Source of the DNA: Streptomyces sp. NBC_00224 | Lineage (GTDB): Bacteria; Actinomycetota; Actinomycetes; Streptomycetales; Streptomycetaceae | NCBI RefSeq assembly: GCF_041435195.1 | Contig: NZ_CP108106.1 | Location: forward strand, 62,001 to 126,000 | Reading direction: 5' to 3' | Length of the DNA stretch: 64,000 bases | In this document: piece by piece, positions 1 through 7,787 of the stretch | Layout: each line of letters begins with the position of its first letter | Numbering within the stretch: position 1 is the stretch's first letter | The notes under the pieces: generated by a model | Seen by the model: the letters and a program-made list of their open reading frames with translations, nothing else | Told to the model about the DNA's origin: nothing | Database searches by the model: none | Program-made: the position numbers and the translations under genes

Positions 1-167
1 GCCGCCTGCGCGCTCACCCCTGCCCCGCCTGCCGGACGATGAGCCATCCTCGCATCTCAGAACTCCCGAGCCTGCAGCCTGATCTGGACCCGGACGTCCT
101 GGTCACCTGGCTCTGTCCAGACCCGCTGTGTGAGCAGCACGACGGGTTCTGGATCGCCACCAGGTAG
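1..167 (+). CDS. C-terminal end of an unidentified protein (5' truncated by window)
   Basis: An open frame read from base 3 ends at a TAG at 165-167. It starts with a CPAC motif and continues through a Leu/Asp/Pro-rich stretch to a VTWLCPDPLC segment, so it may be the zinc-ribbon-like tail of a larger protein whose start lies outside the window. An ATG at 39 could also begin a 42-residue ORF. I do not recognise the family. The opposite strand is open here too but reads as low-complexity shadow. Confidence 0.4.
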   Translation, partial: RLRAHPCPACRTMSHPRISELPSLQPDLDPDVLVTWLCPDPLCEQHDGFWIATR

Positions 168-239
168 CGGCCGACGCCGAACGGCGCCAGGGAGCCTTGC
201 CACGGGCCGAGTTGCGTGGTAGCCACCCCGTGGCCAGGG

Positions 240-866
240 TTAATTGGAGACCTCTGTTGTATCAGTCGGTCGGACACTAACGGCCGGGCGTCCGTAGCGC
301 TTGAGGTGTACAAGCCGGGGATCGGGCTGCGGATACTTCTTGCGGCGGTTCAGGCACAACTCTCCTGCCTGCACGCCGCACTGCGGACACGGGAAGGTCA
401 GGGCCTCGCGGCGCCTTTGCTCCTGTTTCCGGCGCTGCCGTTCCTGGCGCTCCGCGGGCGTCAGGCTACGGTCCCGGATCTCCTGGTCGGCGCAGAACCG
501 CACATGCAACTGCGCGGCGTTTTCGGCGTCCTTGCGCTTCGGCTTCTGGCATGCCCAACCGCAGTTCGGGCAGTGCGTCACGTAGAACGCACGGCCTGGA
601 CAGCGTGAGTCGAGCGGGCGTTGAACGTGCTTACCCTTCCCCGTTCGCGGGCACCGGGACCCATCCGCATGTTCCGCCGTCAGCCTGGGGCGGAATTGGC
701 TGAAGATGATTGGGTCCACGCGCGACATGATCAGTGCCCACCGGTTCATGTGCACGACACCGCCCGGGCAGGGCTCTCCTTCGTCGGCGCCGCAGTCCGG
801 GCACGGCACCGCCGTGGGGGCCATGTCGTCCCACTTGCGGATCACGTCCGTCGTTTCCGTCGTCAT
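240..866 (-). CDS. Phage-type zinc-finger protein with three CxxC modules
   Basis: A 208-residue protein counted from the ATG at 866. Residues 22-33 (CPDCGADEGEPC, then H39) and 160-171 (CPQCGVQAGELC, then H187) match the CPxCGxxxGxxC...H pattern of small DNA-binding zinc fingers found in actinophage and actinobacterial proteins. A middle CPNCGWAC sits at 99-106. The segment between the last two fingers is strongly basic and helical (about 138-156), which suggests nucleic-acid binding. The reading frame stays open upstream and a GTG 54 bases earlier would add plausible residues, so the start is uncertain. It is divergent from the predicted nuclease-fold gene at 1070 across about 200 bp. Confidence 0.65.
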   Translation of the reverse strand: MTTETTDVIRKWDDMAPTAVPCPDCGADEGEPCPGGVVHMNRWALIMSRVDPIIFSQFRPRLTAEHADGSRCPRTGKGKHVQRPLDSRCPGRAFYVTHCPNCGWACQKPKRKDAENAAQLHVRFCADQEIRDRSLTPAERQERQRRKQEQRRREALTFPCPQCGVQAGELCLNRRKKYPQPDPRLVHLKRYGRPAVSVRPTDTTEVSN

Positions 867-1069
867 GGCGTACCAGTATGCGAAGCTGCCGTCCGGCCAG
901 AACGCAGCGACATGCACGGACAATCGGGCCTCGGCCGATACCGAGGCGCTCCGGCCTCCCTTCGTTGGAGCCTTCCGAACTTCACGATCGCTCCAGCAGC
1001 GGCCGCGGCGGCGGCGGAGGAGGATGATGGGGAGGTGCGATTCCCAAGTCTCCGAGAGGGGCTGTCGCG

Positions 1070-2068
1070 TTGAACGACTTTTCCGATCATGAGACCAGCC
1101 CGTACGAGGCACTCCGGCAGGGCCGGACGGCGGCGGATCGTCTGATGACGCGCATGCTGGACGCTGGCGGAATGTTCCATGAGGTGGCGGCAACCCAGGT
1201 GCTGCTGTCCACCGCGAGCCCACGCATCCAATTCGTCGAGACGGCTGGCCAGGAGAAGGAGAACGGAGCCGACTGGCTGTGGTGGTGGGTGGACCGGGAC
1301 GGCACCTGCTACGGGCTCCTCGTCCAGGCAAAGATCTTGAAGGTGCACGGCACGCGCTGGAGCATCGATTTCACCTACAAGACGCCCGGCGACAACAGGA
1401 CGCAGCTCTCCAAGCTGATCGGGGCGGCAAATCGCTTCCAGGTCCCTGCGGCCTACATCCTGTACTGCGGTGACTCGCAGTACAGGTCGACGCTGAACTG
1501 CGATCGCACCCATGATGACGCTCTTTGCAAGGAACGCGACCGGGCCGGGGTGTCCATCGTCTCTGCCCTGGTGGCGGAGACCGCAGTCGGTCTGGGCGGG
1601 AGAAGTGCGGGCGTGATGGCCTTCCACGACGCGACCCCTGTCGAAGACATCGCCAGCCCCGACCACCTGGACGCGCCGATCGTGCCTCTCGTGCGCAGCC
1701 TGGACGAAGGCCTCGACCGCTTTTTGCGGCAGCCGCAGCGGGGGTCTCGCCGGGTGGCAAAAGAGCTTCTCCGGCCGGTTCAGCAGATCAGGTACGGCCA
1801 GTTCGCCGGTGCGGCGGTCATGGACCGCGCCGCTCCTGTCACCGGCGCCCTTTTCGAGAACGTCCCCAACGACTTCGGGCACTTCTCCGTGCCTTACCTC
1901 GCGCACGCGCTCCGCGGTCTGCGGGCGGAGGCCCCCGACTACGTGCGCGACGTCCTGGAAGGCCGGACTCCTCCGGCATGGGTCACTGACCACCTCGGCG
2001 GGATCGTCGTGATCCCCGACGCGGACGCCCCGACCACGGCATCACCGGCCCGGGCCGGTGGCGCATGA
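1070..2068 (+). CDS. DUF6615-like protein with a predicted PD-(D/E)xK nuclease fold
   Basis: A 332-residue protein starting at TTG 1070, preceded by GAGAGGGG at 1053-1060. The N-terminal third carries the signature of a restriction-endonuclease fold: E38 in a helix, then GADW (D68), then a hydrophobic strand ending in VQAK (Q86, K88). A Tyr/Gln-rich segment follows (Q116, YILYCG at about 133-138). This resembles DUF6615, which is usually annotated only as a domain of unknown function. The C-terminal 200 residues are unassigned. Catalysis is inferred from motif spacing only. The gene converges on the DprA/ComF operon and diverges from a zinc-finger gene, a context that fits a defence island. 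Confidence 0.6.
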   Translation: MNDFSDHETSPYEALRQGRTAADRLMTRMLDAGGMFHEVAATQVLLSTASPRIQFVETAGQEKENGADWLWWWVDRDGTCYGLLVQAKILKVHGTRWSIDFTYKTPGDNRTQLSKLIGAANRFQVPAAYILYCGDSQYRSTLNCDRTHDDALCKERDRAGVSIVSALVAETAVGLGGRSAGVMAFHDATPVEDIASPDHLDAPIVPLVRSLDEGLDRFLRQPQRGSRRVAKELLRPVQQIRYGQFAGAAVMDRAAPVTGALFENVPNDFGHFSVPYLAHALRGLRAEAPDYVRDVLEGRTPPAWVTDHLGGIVVIPDADAPTTASPARAGGA

Positions 2069-2173
2069 CCACGGCCCCTGGGCAGGCCGCGTGAGTTCGG
2101 TGCGGCGTATCCGGCACTGACCCACCGACCTGAACCAGCCGCCAGGCTCACTCCTGGGGTCTCGGGGGCGGAG

Positions 2174-2917
2174 TCATCCGCTCCAGGGGACTCGGGCGAG
2201 AACCAGTCCCCGGATGTCGGCGGCGCCGGTCGCCCGGAGCCGGAGCGCGACGTGCTGGAGCTGCGATCCGCTGGTGAACACGTCATCGACGAGCAGGATG
2301 GTGGCTCCTTTGATGTCGCTGGTGTCTCCGGTCCAGGTCAGGGCGGCGGCATGCGCGGTGGCGGCCGTGCGCTTCTCGTCCAGCGTGCGGTTCGCGGACC
2401 GGGCCGTCTCGGCCTGCTTCACCAGCCGGTGTGCGCCCGGCGGGCTGAGTGGGAAGGCTCGGGTCACGTCCTCAGTGTAGGCGGCGTCCATGATCGCCTC
2501 GATGTGCTGGATCGGCTGGCGGCCGGTGTGGGTGGGGTTGCCGACGACGTGGTCGACGCCCCGCATCTCCTCGGGGTGGCTTTCCATCCAGCCGACAAGG
2601 AGCCGCCCGAAGATCATCGCCCAGCCGGCCTTCCCGTCGTACTTCAGCTTGTGGATCTTGTCGCGCAGGGCTCCGGAGTACATGGCCACTGCGTCGACTC
2701 GGGAGAACCCCCGCTCGGCTTCCGATAGCGCGCACACCCGGTTGCTGCACTGCCTGCCGGGCGCGACCACCTGGGAGCAAACCGGGCAGTGGGGCTCGGC
2801 GACCGGCTGGAGGGTGCGGCCGGCGCAGTCGGAGCACAGGCGGGCGGTGCCGGTGATGCGGTAGGCGCATACGGGGCAGTCGGGGAAGCCTGCCGGATCC
2901 GGGAGGCCTGCCGTCAC
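2174..2917 (-). CDS. ComF-like phosphoribosyltransferase with N-terminal zinc ribbons
   Basis: A 247-residue protein. Two CxxC pairs at 14-17 and 28-31, then CPVC at 44-47 and C57/C62, form the zinc-binding head usual in ComF homologues. Residues around 88-103 (HKLKYDGKAGWA) match the ComF core, and ILLVDDVFTSGSQ at 207-219 is the PRPP-binding loop of type I phosphoribosyltransferases. Classical ComF acts in DNA uptake, but here it is the last gene of an operon. Its ATG overlaps the stop of the DprA-like gene by four bases (ATGA), which points to translational coupling and a shared job rather than competence. Confidence 0.85.
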   Translation of the reverse strand: MTAGLPDPAGFPDCPVCAYRITGTARLCSDCAGRTLQPVAEPHCPVCSQVVAPGRQCSNRVCALSEAERGFSRVDAVAMYSGALRDKIHKLKYDGKAGWAMIFGRLLVGWMESHPEEMRGVDHVVGNPTHTGRQPIQHIEAIMDAAYTEDVTRAFPLSPPGAHRLVKQAETARSANRTLDEKRTAATAHAAALTWTGDTSDIKGATILLVDDVFTSGSQLQHVALRLRATGAADIRGLVLARVPWSG

Positions 2918-3879
2918 AGGCCGGCCAGGGCGAGCTGCTGGCGCTGCTGGCCGGCGGCCTGGATGTCCGTGGCCTGGCCGAGGCGGTTGGTGATGTCGCT
3001 GGAGGCGGTGACCAGGATCGCCCGGTCCTCATCGAGCATCTTTTTGGCCCAGGGCTGGGTGTCGGCGAGGGAGCGGATCAGGAAGACGAGTTTGCCGTGC
3101 TCGGCGGCCAGGCGGGCCTGCATCTTGGCGCCCGACGTGCTGGAAGCCTCGATGACGACGCTGCCCAGGGTGGTACCGGAGGTGACGACGTTGCGGCGCG
3201 GGAAGGTGTACTTCGCCGGGGGGCTCGTGGGCCAGAACTGGCTCAGCAGCGCTCCGTCAGCCGTGAGGATCGCCTTCGCGAGGGGCCGGTTCTCGGCCGG
3301 GTAGATCGGGGCGGCGATGCCGGTGCCCATGACGGCGAAGGTACGGCCGCCCGCAGCGAGCGTGGCCCGGTGGGCTGCCGCGTCGATGCCCTTGGCCAGA
3401 CCGCTGGCGATCACGACGTCGTGTTCGACGAGCTCGCGGGCCATCCGGCCGGCTCGGCGCAGCCCGTCCTCGGAGGCCTGGCGGGTGCCGACGACGGCGA
3501 TGGAGCGGGCGTCGCGCTGATCGAGCTCGCCGTGGTAGAAGAGGAATGGCGGCAGGTTGCCGATCAGCCTCAGGTTCGCCGGGTAGTCCTTGTCGAGGAC
3601 CGTGACCAGGCGCGCGTCGGCGTTGCTGGCCGCGGCGAGCTCGTCGTCGACGCGGGCACGGGCTTCGTCCAGGCCGGCGGCCAGGGCCTGCTGCAGCAGG
3701 GGGCGGTTCTTCGTCGCGGCACGCGAGTCCTCGTGCAGCTGTCCGTCCATGAGCGCGGCCAGGCCCTCGGGGCTCTGGGCGCTGCGGGCGAGCAGGCTCC
3801 AGTCCAGGGAGGTGTCGCCGATGCGCAGCGCGCACAGGGTCAGCAGATCGTGCTGCTCAGCGGTGATATTGAGGTCCAT
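2914..3879 (-). CDS. DprA/Smf-like Rossmann-fold protein
   Basis: A 321-residue protein starting at the ATG at 3879, chosen because AAGGA lies just upstream on the minus strand. An N-terminal helical region is followed by the DprA Rossmann core: VVGTRQAS at 129-136, SGLAKGIDAAAH at 159-170, the FPRRN loop at 226-230 and VVIEAS at 241-246. Canonical DprA loads RecA onto single-stranded DNA, while relatives in the SLOG superfamily serve in conflict systems. Position between a HAD-like/phosphoribosyltransferase gene (180 bp upstream) and a ComF-like gene (4-bp overlap) suggests the latter. In the ShosTA system a DprA-domain protein is the antitoxin to a phosphoribosyltransferase-domain toxin. 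Confidence 0.85.
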   Translation of the reverse strand: MDLNITAEQHDLLTLCALRIGDTSLDWSLLARSAQSPEGLAALMDGQLHEDSRAATKNRPLLQQALAAGLDEARARVDDELAAASNADARLVTVLDKDYPANLRLIGNLPPFLFYHGELDQRDARSIAVVGTRQASEDGLRRAGRMARELVEHDVVIASGLAKGIDAAAHRATLAAGGRTFAVMGTGIAAPIYPAENRPLAKAILTADGALLSQFWPTSPPAKYTFPRRNVVTSGTTLGSVVIEASSTSGAKMQARLAAEHGKLVFLIRSLADTQPWAKKMLDEDRAILVTASSDITNRLGQATDIQAAGQQRQQLALAGL

Positions 3880-4059
3880 CGGGTGTCCTTCTACTCGTGG
3901 CCCCGGGATGTTCGAAGGATGAAGCAAGGTTCTCGGGCCACCTCCATCATGGCGTACGCGGACCCCGTACGGGAGGGAAGGGTGTGGTCGGGTCGATCGT
4001 TCGGCTCAGGTTCTCCCCGAGCCGCGTCGGCTCGTCCGAGGGCCGGATGATGGGCACAG

Positions 4060-5310
4060 TCACTCGGAGTTCTGCGCGGCGGCGATGAAGTGGGACATCG
4101 TGGCCTGCAGGGCGCTGTCGGGGCCCGGGCCTGAGTCTCCGGTGACGGGCGTCGTCACAAAGTTCCTGGCTGCCAGGTGGTAGCTGACCTGGTAGGGGTC
4201 GATCGTCGTTCCGGGGCGCAGCTGGTAGGCGGTGTGGCGGGAGGCGCCGTACTTGCCGATGGTCAGGGCGATGACCTGTGCCGCGTTGGCGCTGGTCAGG
4301 AGGGTGCGGGCCCACTCGATGGACTTGCCCTCGGTGGTGAAGTCGTCGAAGACGATCACCATCTTGCCCTTGAGCTTGCCCTTGTACTTGGGGTTGATCC
4401 GGACGGTGCGGGCCTGGGCGCCGATCGAGATGTCCGCCGTGCTCGCCTCGCCCCGGCTCCGCTTCCACCGTTCCAGGCTGGTGTCCGGGGCCTGGCCGGT
4501 GCGCTCGAGGAGGTCCTCGCGGTAGTAGGAGCCAACCATCACCTTGGCCTTGGTGAGGAAGCCGGCGAGTTGCTGGCTGACCCGGCCTGGGGAGCTGCTG
4601 GGGTAAACGCAGAAGAGGCTGCGGTGGGGCAGGGTGCCGTCGAGGTATGCGGAGGAGAGCAGGCGCAGCATCAGGATGTCGCGGGCGTCCTGGCTGCCGA
4701 CGGTGATCGTGCGGCCGCGTGTGAAGACGTCTTGGAGCTCGAAGGTCCGGCCGGCTTCCCGGGGGAACCGCACGTTGGGAGGCAGCAGCGAGCGGATCTT
4801 GAAGGAGCGGGCGTCGTCGTCGTGGCTGAAGGCCCAGCGGGGTTCATCCAGGAGGAAGTGCTCCAGGAGCTCACCGACGTCCGCCGGCTCGTCAGCCAAC
4901 AAGGTGAGCATGCCCTTGTTGTCGCGGACGTGGCTGGCCCAGCGGGCGTGGACGTGAACGACGCCGGCGTTGATGCCGGTGCGCCAGTCCCACTCCGAGG
5001 TTCCCACCAGGACGATCTGATTCGCGCGCAGCTTTAGGCGGTCGGCGACCGTCAGCAGCCAGGCACCGCTTCCACGGGCCGGCCTGCCGGGGATGTCGTC
5101 GCGGCACAGGTGGAGGGCAGGCGCGGGCAGACCAGCAGCCGTCAGGGCGGCTTCGGCGTCGAGGGAGTCGGTCGTGAGCAGTACGAAAGAGATGCCGTGT
5201 TCGTCGAGCCACTGAAGGAAGTCGGCGATCCCGTTGTGGGCGTGCCCAGGCGAGCGCAGGACCGCCTTGTAGTCGATCACGACCGCCCGCACCGTGCTCG
5301 TCTCGTCCAT
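4060..5310 (-). CDS. HAD-like domain fused to phosphoribosyltransferase (possible ShosT-like effector)
   Basis: A 416-residue two-domain protein. Residues 8-160 follow the HAD pattern (VVIDYKAVL, LLTTDS, then VLVGTSEWDW with INAGV). However, the nucleophile motif reads DYK rather than DxD, and the third motif reads GTS rather than GDS, so phosphatase activity is doubtful. The C-terminal half has the PRPP loop VIVFDDFTTEGKS at 318-330. The start at ATG 5310 follows a G-rich stretch (GTGGGGG); an in-frame ATG at 5358 is possible. It is the first gene of the operon continuing into the DprA- and ComF-like genes. HAD-PRTase proteins also occur in tellurium-resistance (Ter) neighbourhoods, which is the main alternative reading. 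Confidence 0.75.
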   Translation of the reverse strand: MDETSTVRAVVIDYKAVLRSPGHAHNGIADFLQWLDEHGISFVLLTTDSLDAEAALTAAGLPAPALHLCRDDIPGRPARGSGAWLLTVADRLKLRANQIVLVGTSEWDWRTGINAGVVHVHARWASHVRDNKGMLTLLADEPADVGELLEHFLLDEPRWAFSHDDDARSFKIRSLLPPNVRFPREAGRTFELQDVFTRGRTITVGSQDARDILMLRLLSSAYLDGTLPHRSLFCVYPSSSPGRVSQQLAGFLTKAKVMVGSYYREDLLERTGQAPDTSLERWKRSRGEASTADISIGAQARTVRINPKYKGKLKGKMVIVFDDFTTEGKSIEWARTLLTSANAAQVIALTIGKYGASRHTAYQLRPGTTIDPYQVSYHLAARNFVTTPVTGDSGPGPDSALQATMSHFIAAAQNSE

Positions 5311-5579
5311 CGCCGCCCCCACTGCTGTGCCATGATCATGCGCTGACCCTCTCGCCATGATCTCAGCCGGTCTGACCGCGCACCTGCGGTTTCCGAATCC
5401 CCCGGTTCTGGTTTCTGCGGCTGCCGCCCGTACGGCTCCGTCAACGGCGGACTCGCCGTCCCAGGCGTCACATCCGCCTCAACTTAGTCAAGTAACCCAC
5501 TCCTCTGTCCCGCGAGGCTTGTAGGGCACAACCACCCGGCCCCCGGAACGGGGGCATGGACGGTGGAAGAGCAGAACGC

Positions 5580-5815
5580 CCGCGCGGTGACCGTCGACAA
5601 GATCGTGGTGGGGCTGGCCCAGCGGCCTGGGACGGAGCCGCCATGTGCGGGCCGCCCTCAAACGCCTCTACCTCACCACACTCGCCCTGGTCCCCACCGG
5701 ACGCGGACGTCAGCGGTGGAACAACAAGTGGAAGACCGCGTTGAACGAGTTCGACCGGCTCTTCGACGGCCGCCTTACGGCCGGACGGGTAACAACCCAC
5801 AAGAGAACTACTAGG
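5580..5815 (+). pseudogene. IS256-family transposase C-terminal fragment
   Basis: The frame starting near 5645 encodes ALKRLYLTTLALVPTG followed by RWNNKWKTALNEFDRLFDGR. This is the characteristic C-terminal end of actinobacterial IS256 (Mutator-type) transposases. The preceding sequence, in another frame, is too degenerate to read, and no catalytic domain is present. It fills most of the 5311-5839 gap; I see no other gene there. Confidence 0.6.
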
Positions 5816-5839
5816 CCAAACCAGCGAGAAACACCTAAA

Positions 5840-6916
5840 TCATGATAGACCCGGGGAGTCGACCGTAGCCAGTGGTTGGCTGGCGATCGCCAGTGTTCGT
5901 GTCCATGTTGCGGCGTACTGGGCCTTGTAGTGGATCTGGCCGGGTTCTGGTCGCGTTCTGCCGAGATCCAGCGTCTGGTATCCAGAGCGTTCCAGGTCGG
6001 CGGTGAGATGCCGCAGGAGGGCGTGTCCAGGCGCCAGGGCGCAGGCGGTGGGGTTCATGGCGGCGAGGGCGGAGTGGACACGGTGTCCGCGGTGCAGGCA
6101 CAGCTGGGTCGCGACTACGTCCTCATCGAGAGTCAGTGTGGCGATGAAGGCTGCGGTGCTGCAGCGTTCGAGGACGGTGCGCCACGGCTGAAGGCCCTGA
6201 TGGAGTAGGCCTTCCGGCTGGTTTGGCCGCCTCAGCCGGTGCAAGTATTCAAGGGTGGGAAGGGTCTCCAGCAGTTCGGCGGTGCTCTGGGTGCGGCGGT
6301 AGCGGACGCGGTGGCCGTGCTCGGCCAAGTTGTCCCAGACGCGCTGGCGGCGCCGGTGGCCGCGCTGCGTTGTCCGGGAGAGGCCTCCATAGCCGACCGG
6401 CAGGGCGATCATGGCGTAGGGCGTCTGGTCCAGGGAGCCGTTCCATTGCACGGCCAGCTGGTGAGCGAGAGCACTGTCGGCCGGAACGTCCGAAAGCTCA
6501 ACCTGCGTTCCGTCGCGGGCCAGTCCGACCAGGCATCGCACCAGTGCGTTCGCGACGGCCAGGTGTTCACTTCCGGGGCCGACGGCGCGAATGCATTCGG
6601 CGGCGGGTGCGGACAGTGGCCGCATCCGGTCATGGCCGTCGTCCGTCACCTCGTATGTCATGGCCATCGCCGCGACAGGTCCACCGCTGTCATGGGCGAT
6701 CACCATGACTGGGGCGGCCGTGAGGGGCAAGTGCCGTGCCCAGCCTCCCAGCCAGGCCCTGGACTGGTACGGCGTGCTGTGCGGGTCGCGGGTGTAGAGG
6801 GTGGGCCAGCAGCGGTCGAGGAAAGCGAGGGCGCGCCGGTCACTCAGCACAGTAGTGCGGATGCCCTGGTGATCGGCTCTGCTCGAGGTGTCGGTGTCGG
6901 GGACGGCAGTGGTCAT
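5840..6916 (-). CDS. GNAT-type acyltransferase (CelD/BioF2-like)
   Basis: A 358-residue protein. The start at ATG 6916 is preferred over ATG 6931 because GGAG lies nine bases before it. The layout matches the double-GNAT 'acetyltransferase 6' family: an N-terminal STPYQSRAWLGGW segment, a central basic RGHRRRQRVWDNL stretch, then a second half with ALLRHLTADLERSGYQTLDLGR and HYKAQYAA near the C terminus. Such enzymes move acyl or aminoacyl groups in cell-envelope and natural-product pathways. It is the last gene of a minus-strand set running from 11551 and probably modifies the product made by the ATP-grasp and PLP-fold proteins upstream. Confidence 0.75.
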   Translation of the reverse strand: MTTAVPDTDTSSRADHQGIRTTVLSDRRALAFLDRCWPTLYTRDPHSTPYQSRAWLGGWARHLPLTAAPVMVIAHDSGGPVAAMAMTYEVTDDGHDRMRPLSAPAAECIRAVGPGSEHLAVANALVRCLVGLARDGTQVELSDVPADSALAHQLAVQWNGSLDQTPYAMIALPVGYGGLSRTTQRGHRRRQRVWDNLAEHGHRVRYRRTQSTAELLETLPTLEYLHRLRRPNQPEGLLHQGLQPWRTVLERCSTAAFIATLTLDEDVVATQLCLHRGHRVHSALAAMNPTACALAPGHALLRHLTADLERSGYQTLDLGRTRPEPGQIHYKAQYAATWTRTLAIASQPLATVDSPGLS

Positions 6917-7112
6917 GGCGTTGGACTCCATGGAGGCGGCTGGGGGGAGGATGCGCCCCCGCAGCGCGGCCTTCGGCGTGCGGTCGGGGGCAGTGAGCGC
7001 AGCGGTGGCGTTGGAGTCGCTGGTGTAGGCCAGAGGCGCTGCCAGCGCACGAATCCAAGGGATGAGGTCCGCGGTGACGCCGCCGTGTCACACAGGCGGT
7101 GTCAGCCCGTGG

Positions 7113-7754
7113 TCACAGGGTTTGCGGGTGGGCTGCTGCGCAGCTGGATGGTGTGTCCCATCGCTCGCTGTCCGGGAAGTGGCGCTGGTAGGCCCCCAGC
7201 TGCTGGTCGTCGTCGGCGAAGAGGTGGTCATCGCGGGCCATGCGGCGGATGACGATAAGCGGGGCCGGCGACCGGTTCACGGCGAAGAAAGCGTTGTGCA
7301 CGGCCGTGGCCGGGCAGCGCGGGTGGAAGCGGCTGATCATCAGGCCTCGCCGCATCACGTCTGCCTTGACCTCGGCGTGGACGCGGTCGAGTTCGCCCCA
7401 GTGATCGGGGGCAAGGCCCTGGAGCAGCACGACGAGGCAGTGCAGTTGGCGTGCGTGGGGAGGCCAGGGGTGGTGTTCGAAATCGTCGACCGCGGTGCGC
7501 AGGACTGCGTGGAGCCAAGTCCGGGCCTGGGCGAGGCTGGTGTGCTGGCGGTCGCGGGGTACCAGGTCTCCGGTCGGGGTGTCGGTGGCGGCCCGTACGC
7601 GGATGACGCCGTGGCGGCGGGCTGCGGTGACGTAGGGGCAGACGGCGCCACTGCGTCCGAGGAGGGGATGGGCGCGCATGATGTAACTGTCGAGCCAGGT
7701 GTCGATCATGGTGCGCTGGGCGGTGGCTGGGCGAGTGAGAAGGATGCGTTGCAT
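7113..7754 (-). CDS. DUF6875-like protein
   Basis: A 213-residue protein starting at ATG 7754 with AGGA eight bases upstream. It contains HPLLGRSGAVCPYV at about residues 29-42 and FHPRCP at about 153-158, the conserved Cys-Pro motifs I associate with DUF6875. The role is unknown. The invariant CP pairs could bind metal, or a flavin or haem cofactor, but nothing proves this. It lies 33 bp downstream of the PLP-fold gene and about 200 bp before the acyltransferase. The 180 bp in between show no convincing gene. Confidence 0.6.
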   Translation of the reverse strand: MQRILLTRPATAQRTMIDTWLDSYIMRAHPLLGRSGAVCPYVTAARRHGVIRVRAATDTPTGDLVPRDRQHTSLAQARTWLHAVLRTAVDDFEHHPWPPHARQLHCLVVLLQGLAPDHWGELDRVHAEVKADVMRRGLMISRFHPRCPATAVHNAFFAVNRSPAPLIVIRRMARDDHLFADDDQQLGAYQRHFPDSERWDTPSSCAAAHPQTL

Positions 7755-7787
7755 AGGGATGTTCCTGTCGCGTGGTTCGGCCTCGTG

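Noticed and set aside
2914..2917. ComF and DprA as ordinary competence genes
   Set aside because: Their tight coupling with a HAD-PRTase gene and the island context fit a conflict system better; no other competence gene is present.
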